A stretch of 64,000 nt of DNA, from contig NZ_BMJJ01000002.1 in assembly GCF_014643375.1 (NCBI RefSeq), forward strand, positions 434,345 to 498,344, in the 5' to 3' direction. This stretch comes from Aureimonas glaciei (GTDB lineage Bacteria; Pseudomonadota; Alphaproteobacteria; Rhizobiales; Rhizobiaceae). Under the pieces are notes generated by a model. It was not told the DNA's origin. It ran no database searches and saw only the letters and a list, made by a program, of their open reading frames with translations. Numbering within the stretch: position 1 is the stretch's first letter; each line of letters opens with the position of its first letter. The translations under genes and the position numbers were made by a program. Shown piece by piece: positions 58,491 to 64,000 of the stretch.

Positions 58491-61400
58491 CTACTCCGCC
58501 GCCTCTCGCCTTCCCCTGTGCTGCGCCATCGCCGCCCTCAGCGACGCCGGCTTCAGCGGCTTCGTCAAAATGTCGACGCCGAGGCTGGCCGCATGGTCGC
58601 GCACCTCGGGCGAGCGTTCGGCGGTGATGAGGATGGCGGGCAGAGCGGGGTCGATGCGCCAGCGCAGGAGGGCGATGGCGTCGAGGCCGTCGCCTTCGTC
58701 GAGATGGTAGTCGACGAGGGCGATGTCGGGAACGCGGGCCGAGAGCTGCGGCAGGGCTTCGGGCAGGGAGCCCGCGAGCACCACCGAGCAGCCCCAGCCG
58801 GTGAGAAGTTCGGCCATGGCGCTGCGGATCGCCGCGTCGTTGTCGATGACGAGGACGCGCATGCCGTCGAGCTGCAGCGCCCGGTGCACCCTGACCGGCG
58901 GCGCCACCGTCAGCACCGGGCCGATGTCGCGGCGCACCGGCACGGTGACGCGGAAGCGCGTGCCGCGGCCATGCACCGAGCGCACCGCGACGGGATGGTC
59001 CAGCACATGCGCGATGCGCTCGACGATCGACAGGCCGAGGCCGAGCCCCTGCGCCGTGCGCGTGCCCTCGTCGAGCCGCGTGAATTCCTGAAAGATTGTC
59101 TTCAGCTGGTGCTCGGGAATGCCGATGCCGGAATCGATGATCTCGATGTCGATCTTGCGGCCCTTGCCATGCCGTACGCCGACGACGACCTTGCCCTCGC
59201 GCGTGTATTTCACCGCGTTGGAGACGAGGTTCTGCAGCAGGCGGCGCAGCAGGTTGCGGTCGGAGCGCACGGTGGCCGAGGTCGGCACGAAGCGCAGGCT
59301 GACGCCCTTTTCCTCCGCCAGCGGCGCCAGATCCGTGCGGATCTGCTGCAACAGCGGTTCCAGCGCGAAATCGTCGAGCTTCGAGACCATGCCGCCGGCG
59401 TCGAGGCGGGAGATGTCGAGCACGGCGCCGAGGATCGCCTCGACCGATTCCAGCGAGGAGTTGATGTTGGCGGCGAGCGCCGTGCCAGGCAGGTTGGCGT
59501 GGCGCTCCTGCAGCGCCGCGGCATAGAGTTTGGCGGCGTTCAGCGGCTGCAGAATGTCGTGGCCGGCGGCGGCGAGAAAGCGCGTCTTGCCGATATTGGC
59601 CGCATCCGCCACCTGCCGCGCCTCGGCGAGCGCGGCATTGGCCGAGACGAGCTCGGTGGTGCGCCGGCGTACCCGGTCCTCCAGCGTCTCGTTCATCTCG
59701 TGCAGCGCGGCGGCATGTTTCACCCGCTCGGTCATGTCCGAGACGGTCAGCACGAGGCCGCCCTCGGGCATCGGGTGGGTGCGGATTTCGATGATCCGAC
59801 CCGAGCGCTGCAGCGTGATCTGGCGCAGTGCCGGCGACTGCGTCAAAACGTCGAAACTGCGGGCGTGCTCGTCGTCGTCGATCTCGCCGGACAGGCGCAT
59901 CTGGTCGAGCACGGCGGTCAGCGGCGTTCCGACCTGGCCGACCTGCGGCGGCAGGTCGAGGAGATCGCGCAATTGCCGGTTCCAGAAGGTCAGGCAGAAA
60001 TCCTGGTCGAAGACGGCGAGGCCTTGGTCGACCTGGTCGAGCGCGAGGCGCAGGATGTCGCGGTTGTACTGCAGCGCCTCGGAGGCGTCGTCGAGCAGGC
60101 GCAGGGCCGAGCGGCTAGAACCCTTGTGCCGCTGCAAGAGCAGCGACAGGACGAGGCGCGAGGAGGCCGAGCCGATCGCCGAGCCGAGGAGCTGTTCGGA
60201 AAAGCCGATCACCCGGTTGTCGGCTTCGGTCGAATCGGCCAGCGGCAGCTGCTCGCTGGCGGCGAAGCTGGCGAAGGAGCGTTCGGTGCGCTCTGCACCG
60301 AGATAGCGCGCGACCGTCGCCTTGACCTCGCCGACCGAGACGCCGGTGCGCGTCTTGCGGAAGCCGGCGGTGGCGCCGACGTCCTGGCGCACGAAGATCG
60401 ACGCCTGGATGCGCTCGCGCGCGCTCGGCAGGCGCGACAGCGAGAAGGCGACGAGGCAAAAGGTGTTGGCGGCAAGGCTGAGAAGGGTGCCGTGCAGCAG
60501 CGGGTCGAGGTCGAGGCCGAACAGCGCCTGCGGCCGCAGGGTCGCGATGCCGAACAGCCCGTCGCGAAGCAGCGCCGCGTCCGGCAGCACCGCGGGCATC
60601 AAGAGCGTATAAGCCCAGATCAGCGTGCCGGCGATCATCCCGGCCTTGGCGCCGCGGGCATTCGCCCCGCGCCAGGCGAGGCCAAGGAAGAAGGCGGGAG
60701 CGAACTGCGCGATCGCGGCGAAGGACAACAGGCCGATCGAGGCGAGCGCCGTGCCGCTGCCGGCGAGCCGATAGTAGACATAGCCGCAGAAGACGATGGC
60801 GAGGATCGCCGAGCGCCGGACGGCGAGGATCAGCCGCGTCGCGTCGCGGTCGCCCATCACGATGCGGTCGCGCCGCTTCAGGAGCACCGGCAGGACGAGG
60901 TCGTTCGACACCATGATCGACAGCGCGACCGAGGCGACGATCAGCATGGCGGTCGCGGCCGACAGGCTTCCGAGGAAGGCGATCACCGCCAGCGTGTCGT
61001 TGCCGTGGGCGAGCGGCAGCGACAGGACGTAGAGGTCGCCGTCGACCTGACCGCCGAGCTTCAAAATGCCGGCGGCCGCGATCGGCGCGACGAAGAGGTT
61101 GATGGCGACGAGGTACAGCGGGAACAGCCAGCGGGCGCGCCGCACCTCCTCGCGCGTCCGGTTCTCCACCACCGTCATGTGGAACTGCCGCGGCAGCAGC
61201 AGGATGGCGAAGCCGCTGAGGAGGAGCGCGGCGAAGAAATTGCCGCCGACGCCGTGCGAGAAGGCTTCGGTGATCTCGGGGCTCGTCGTCGCGGCGGCGT
61301 AGAGCTCGGCCGGGCTGAACAGGCCGAAGCAGACCCACAGGCCGACGGCAGCAAAGGCCGCGAGCTTGACGATCGATTCCATCGCGATCGCCAGCACCAG

Positions 61401-61970
61401 CCCGTCCTGGTGCTCCGTCGCATCGGCATGGCGGGTGCCGAAGAGGATGGCGAAGATGCCGAGGAGGAGGGCGATGAACAGCGCGCTGTCGGCGAAGAAG
61501 GGCGGCAGGTCCGCCTGCGGCCGGTAGTAGGAAAGGAGCGTCGCCACCGAGGTCGACACCGCCTTCAGCTGCAGCGCGATGTAGGGCACGGCGCCGATCA
61601 GCGCGATCACCGTCGCCAGCGCCGCGACGGGCGTGCTCTTGCCGTAGCGGGCGCCGAGGAAGTCGGCGATGGTGGTGATCTTCTCCGCCTTGGCGAGCCG
61701 GATCACCCGCTCCACCAGCCGCGGCATGAACAGGAAGACGATGATCGGCCCGATGTAGATGGCCAGGAACGAGAAGCCGTCGCGCGCAGCGACGCCGACC
61801 GAGCCGAGGAAGGTCCAGGAAGTGCAGTAGACGGCGAGACTGAGCGCATAGACGCCGGGGCGGCTGCCGGGCGTGCGCCCCTCCGCCGAGCGTCGGTCGC
61901 CGAGATGGGCGACGGCGAACAGAACCAGGAGGTAGACGATCGCCGCGATGACGATGATCCAGCTTTGCAC
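58491..61970 (-). CDS. Sodium-solute-symporter/histidine-kinase hybrid with receiver
   Basis: 1159 residues in one chain. Residues about 1-490 are an SSS (PutP-like) membrane domain with about 13 helices. A linker and PAS-like region follow, then a kinase core: the phosphorylated His in 'FLAAAGHDILQPLNAAKLY', the N box 'LVSNAVKYTREG' and the G boxes 'IIDSGIGIPE' and 'GLGLGLSIVE'. The C-terminal receiver has its Asp in 'DIALVDYHLDEGDG' and a Lys in 'DILTKPLKP'. It likely senses the transported solute; a LuxR regulator at 51809 is a candidate partner. Long open frames on the opposite strand are shadows. Confidence 0.92.
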   Translation of the reverse strand: MQSWIIVIAAIVYLLVLFAVAHLGDRRSAEGRTPGSRPGVYALSLAVYCTSWTFLGSVGVAARDGFSFLAIYIGPIIVFLFMPRLVERVIRLAKAEKITTIADFLGARYGKSTPVAALATVIALIGAVPYIALQLKAVSTSVATLLSYYRPQADLPPFFADSALFIALLLGIFAILFGTRHADATEHQDGLVLAIAMESIVKLAAFAAVGLWVCFGLFSPAELYAAATTSPEITEAFSHGVGGNFFAALLLSGFAILLLPRQFHMTVVENRTREEVRRARWLFPLYLVAINLFVAPIAAAGILKLGGQVDGDLYVLSLPLAHGNDTLAVIAFLGSLSAATAMLIVASVALSIMVSNDLVLPVLLKRRDRIVMGDRDATRLILAVRRSAILAIVFCGYVYYRLAGSGTALASIGLLSFAAIAQFAPAFFLGLAWRGANARGAKAGMIAGTLIWAYTLLMPAVLPDAALLRDGLFGIATLRPQALFGLDLDPLLHGTLLSLAANTFCLVAFSLSRLPSARERIQASIFVRQDVGATAGFRKTRTGVSVGEVKATVARYLGAERTERSFASFAASEQLPLADSTEADNRVIGFSEQLLGSAIGSASSRLVLSLLLQRHKGSSRSALRLLDDASEALQYNRDILRLALDQVDQGLAVFDQDFCLTFWNRQLRDLLDLPPQVGQVGTPLTAVLDQMRLSGEIDDDEHARSFDVLTQSPALRQITLQRSGRIIEIRTHPMPEGGLVLTVSDMTERVKHAAALHEMNETLEDRVRRRTTELVSANAALAEARQVADAANIGKTRFLAAAGHDILQPLNAAKLYAAALQERHANLPGTALAANINSSLESVEAILGAVLDISRLDAGGMVSKLDDFALEPLLQQIRTDLAPLAEEKGVSLRFVPTSATVRSDRNLLRRLLQNLVSNAVKYTREGKVVVGVRHGKGRKIDIEIIDSGIGIPEHQLKTIFQEFTRLDEGTRTAQGLGLGLSIVERIAHVLDHPVAVRSVHGRGTRFRVTVPVRRDIGPVLTVAPPVRVHRALQLDGMRVLVIDNDAAIRSAMAELLTGWGCSVVLAGSLPEALPQLSARVPDIALVDYHLDEGDGLDAIALLRWRIDPALPAILITAERSPEVRDHAASLGVDILTKPLKPASLRAAMAQHRGRREAAE

Positions 61971-62145
61971 CCTGTCCGCCCTCCCTTGCGCTCCCCGTTT
62001 CTAGCGCGGACCGGCTGGCGAGTGCGAGCTTATTCACCCGGTTTCGCGCTTCCCGGAATGCGAATTGCAGCTTGGCTTGGTTTCGCTTCACTGGCTAAAA
62101 GGGAAATCGGGCTGTCGGGCCCGGCGCCAGGGGGAGTTTTGTCGC

Positions 62146-62616
62146 GTGCTGAAGGAATTCAAGGAATTTGCCCTGAAGGGCAACATGGTCGATCTCGCCA
62201 TCGGCATCATCATCGGCGCCGCCTTCTCCGGCCTCGTCCAGTCCATGGTGAAGGACCTGATCATGCCCGTGGTCGGCGTTCTGACCGGCGGCGTCGACTT
62301 CACCAACAAGTTCTTCGCGCTCAGCGGCACGGTGACGTCGCCGAGCCTGGAGGCGGCGCGGGAGCAAGGGGCCGTCGTCGCCTACGGCAATTTTCTGACG
62401 CTCCTCATCAACTTCACCATCGTCGCCTTCGTCCTGTTCATGATCGTCAAGGGCATGAACCGGCTCAAGCGGCAGGAGGAGGAGAAGCCCGCGGAGGTCG
62501 CCGAGGTGCCGGCCGAGCAAGCGCTTCTGACCGAGATCCGCGACCTTCTGGTCGCCCAGCGCGCCGACGCCCGGCGCGAGCCCACCCGCTTCGGCTCCTT
62601 CGGCGACGGCCTCTGA
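62146..62616 (+). CDS. mscL: Large-conductance mechanosensitive channel
   Basis: 156 residues from a GTG at 62146, preceded by GGGGGAG at about 9 bases. The sequence '[19 protein letters not shown]' and '[20 protein letters not shown]' is the N-terminal helix and TM1 of MscL; a periplasmic loop (about 47-80) with an unusual '[20 protein letters not shown]' precedes TM2 ('[19 protein letters not shown]'), and the cytoplasmic helix ends the protein. Homopentameric channel that opens on membrane tension to release solutes during osmotic downshock. Confidence 0.93.
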   Translation: MLKEFKEFALKGNMVDLAIGIIIGAAFSGLVQSMVKDLIMPVVGVLTGGVDFTNKFFALSGTVTSPSLEAAREQGAVVAYGNFLTLLINFTIVAFVLFMIVKGMNRLKRQEEEKPAEVAEVPAEQALLTEIRDLLVAQRADARREPTRFGSFGDGL

Positions 62617-62713
62617 GCGGGGCCTGGTCAAGGCGGCGGAAGGCTTGACGAGGCCGGCGGAAAAGCCGATCCGCTGACGCACAAGCTTGAACCCGTCCCG
62701 CAAGGCCCGCTCC

Positions 62714-63883
62714 ATGAATCCCCTCGACCGCCTGCGCCCTGCCGCGCTCGCCGCGCCCGAAAGCGGCATCGTCGCCGTGATGAACTACGGCCGCACGTTG
62801 GAGGGAGTGATCCCGCTGTGGACCGGGGAGGGAGACCTGCCCACGCCGGCCTTCATCGCCGACGCGGCGGTGCGAAGCCTTTCCGCCGGGGAGACGTTCT
62901 ACACCTGGCAGCGCGGCATTCCCGAACTGCGCCAGGCGATCGCCCGCTATGTCGAGCGCACCTACGACCGGCCGACGAGCTTCGAGAAGATCGTCGTCAC
63001 CGGCTCGGGCATGCATGCCATCCAGACCGTCATCGCCTGTGTCGCCGGTGAGGGCGACGAGGTCGCCTATATCGGCCCGACCTGGCCGAACTTCGCCGCC
63101 GCCGTCGGCGTCGCCGGCGGCCATGCGCGCGAGGTCGCGCTGGACTGGACCGCCGAGGGCTGGACCCTCGACCTCGACAAGCTCCGCGACGCGATCGGGC
63201 CGAAGACGCGGGCCCTCTTCGTCAACACGCCGGGCAATCCAACCGGCTGGACGGCCGACCTCTCGACGCTGGAGGCGATCCTCGGCATCGTCCGCGAGAC
63301 CGGTATCACGCTGATCGCCGACGAGATCTACGGCCGCTTCCACTATGCCGGCGGGCGCGCGCCGTCTTTTCACGACGTGATGGAGCCGGACGAGCCGATC
63401 TTCTTCGTCAATTCCTTCTCCAAGAACTGGGCGATGACCGGCTGGCGCATCGGCTGGATCGAGGCGCCGGCGGCTTTCGGCACGGTGCTGGAGAATCTCA
63501 TCCAGTATTCGGTTTCGGGCGTCGCTGCCTTCATGCAGCGCGGCGCCGTCGCCGCGCTCGACGAGGGTGAGGACTTCATCCAGCTGCAGGTGGAGCGGGC
63601 TCACAAGGCGCGCGACATCTTCACCGAGGCGTTGCTCTCGACCAACCGCGTCGCCGTCGTGCCGCCGGCCGGCGCCTTCTATTCCTTCTTCCGGATCGAC
63701 GGCATCGACGACACCCGCGCCGCCGCCTTCGCCATCCTGAACGAGACCCGCGTCGGCCTGGCGCCGGGCACGGCCTTCGGTCCGGCCGCGGGCTCCTTCA
63801 TGCGGGCCTGCTTCCACCGCCGGCTGGACGAGATCGAGACCGCCGCCGATCGGCTTCAGGACTGGATCCGGCGGCAGACGTGA
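62714..63883 (+). CDS. Class I/II pyridoxal-phosphate aminotransferase
   Basis: 389 residues from the ATG at 62714; an in-frame TTG at 62687 adds only a short tail. The PLP lysine is in 'NSFSKNWAMTGWRIGWIEA' (SKxxxxxGWRxG), with the substrate-carboxylate-binding Asn in 'FVNTPGNPTGW' and the Asp/Tyr of 'LIADEIYGRF'. It belongs to the fold-type I aspartate/alanine aminotransferase group; the amino donor is not resolvable. Its stop overlaps the next gene's start (GTGA). Confidence 0.9.
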   Translation: MNPLDRLRPAALAAPESGIVAVMNYGRTLEGVIPLWTGEGDLPTPAFIADAAVRSLSAGETFYTWQRGIPELRQAIARYVERTYDRPTSFEKIVVTGSGMHAIQTVIACVAGEGDEVAYIGPTWPNFAAAVGVAGGHAREVALDWTAEGWTLDLDKLRDAIGPKTRALFVNTPGNPTGWTADLSTLEAILGIVRETGITLIADEIYGRFHYAGGRAPSFHDVMEPDEPIFFVNSFSKNWAMTGWRIGWIEAPAAFGTVLENLIQYSVSGVAAFMQRGAVAALDEGEDFIQLQVERAHKARDIFTEALLSTNRVAVVPPAGAFYSFFRIDGIDDTRAAAFAILNETRVGLAPGTAFGPAAGSFMRACFHRRLDEIETAADRLQDWIRRQT

Positions 63884-64000
63884 CCGCCGGCATGTCGGCC
63901 CGCCTGCGCCGGGCCCTGGCCCTGGCCTCGACCCTGGCGATGGCCGCGGTCGGCGGTGCGGCGGCGGCCGCCCTGGACCTGCCGGTCGGCTGGTTGCTCG
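63880..64000 (+). CDS. AbrB-family-like membrane protein, partial (right edge)
   Basis: The first 40 codons, from a GTG overlapping the aminotransferase stop (an ATG at 63892 is the alternative). They give a basic-free leader, a hydrophobic helix rich in Ala ('TLAMAAVGGAAAAALDLP') and the start of the next helix, VGWLL. This opening resembles the bacterial AbrB/ammonia-monooxygenase-type integral membrane family (DUF/PF05145-like), but only the beginning is visible, so the call is tentative. Confidence 0.4.
   Translation, partial: MTAGMSARLRRALALASTLAMAAVGGAAAAALDLPVGWLL

Noticed and set aside
58518-62648. 1376-codon plus-strand open frame
   Set aside because: Mirrors the hybrid kinase on the other strand; runs of Arg, Gln, Glu and Asp, no domain pattern, and it also crosses the intergenic region into mscL.
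1-64000. CRISPR array, IS element, prophage or replication origin
   Set aside because: No regularly spaced repeats, transposase, integrase or phage structural genes, and no oriV-like iterons seen in any part of the window.

Overview
The window is high-GC DNA with dense, often overlapping (ATGA/TGATG) bacterial genes. Gene content points to an alphaproteobacterium of the order Hyphomicrobiales (Rhizobiales): a TRAP carbohydrate/acid transporter, DUF6894 and DUF1003 small proteins, paired Crp/Fnr regulators, a pyrD-DUF952 pair, a DUF6460 protein, and a very large sodium-symporter/histidine-kinase hybrid. I cannot name the genus from sequence alone. No rRNA, CRISPR array, transposase or integrase was seen. 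One tRNA, tRNA-Thr(CGT), is present.

Layout. (1) 1-8.5 kb: catabolic locus with TRAP permeases (dctQM-like), a divergent GntR/FCD regulator with a palindromic candidate operator, two SDR dehydrogenases, a DapA-family aldolase, a sugar NAD-epimerase and a polar-amino-acid-type ABC transporter (ATPase and two permeases). The ABC binding protein survives only as a C-terminal fragment fused out of frame to the first ~44 codons of an isochorismatase-type hydrolase. (2) 8.6-11.2 kb: a glutamine-dependent NAD+ synthetase gene broken by a one-base frameshift, and a small RNAP alpha-CTD-like helix-hairpin-helix protein. (3) 11.3-23.3 kb: a glycan-assembly locus. A Gfo/Idh oxidoreductase and an MDR dehydrogenase are transcribed one way. 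The other way run eight tightly packed genes: an epimerase, a rare glycoside hydrolase-epimerase fusion, a GT4 glycosyltransferase, three tandem CgeB-like glycosyltransferases, a UXS-type decarboxylase/epimerase and a methyltransferase. I regard this as the most likely undescribed system in the window. (4) 23.4-28.7 kb: small-protein and regulator region with a truncated hydrolase fragment, tiny membrane proteins, DUF1003, two DUF6894 paralogues and two convergent Crp/Fnr regulators. Two EcfG-like promoter matches occur here.

(5) 29-32.9 kb: tRNA-Thr, an NMO/FabK-type flavoprotein, an Ala/Pro-rich exported protein and a DnaQ-fold exonuclease. (6) 32.9-36.9 kb: a visibly lower-GC insert carrying a complete two-gene Gabija anti-phage system (GajA OLD/TOPRIM nuclease and GajB UvrD-like helicase) with a convergent DUF5677 gene whose 3' end overlaps gajB. 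(7) 36.9-41.3 kb: a tri-haem cytochrome c, a 2Fe-2S subunit and a Tat-exported molybdopterin dehydrogenase, ending at a perfect intrinsic terminator. (8) 41.2-53 kb: housekeeping and accessory genes, including an ATP-dependent DNA ligase, two copies of a hairpin-bearing intergenic repeat, an HDAC-like deacetylase, MATE, pyrD, an HSL-type esterase, YjbQ and a LuxR response regulator. (9) 52.5-58.2 kb: two esterases, then an ECF sigma/anti-sigma pair flanked by an exported NTF2-like gene with an in-frame amber codon and a DUF305/beta-propeller pair. (10) 58.5-64 kb: the hybrid kinase, mscL, a class I aminotransferase and the start of an AbrB-type membrane protein.

A recurrent theme is gene decay: five broken or truncated genes (7.95-8.5, 8.6-10.7, 23.4 and 54.5 kb). 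Domain calls come from motif reading without any database search.
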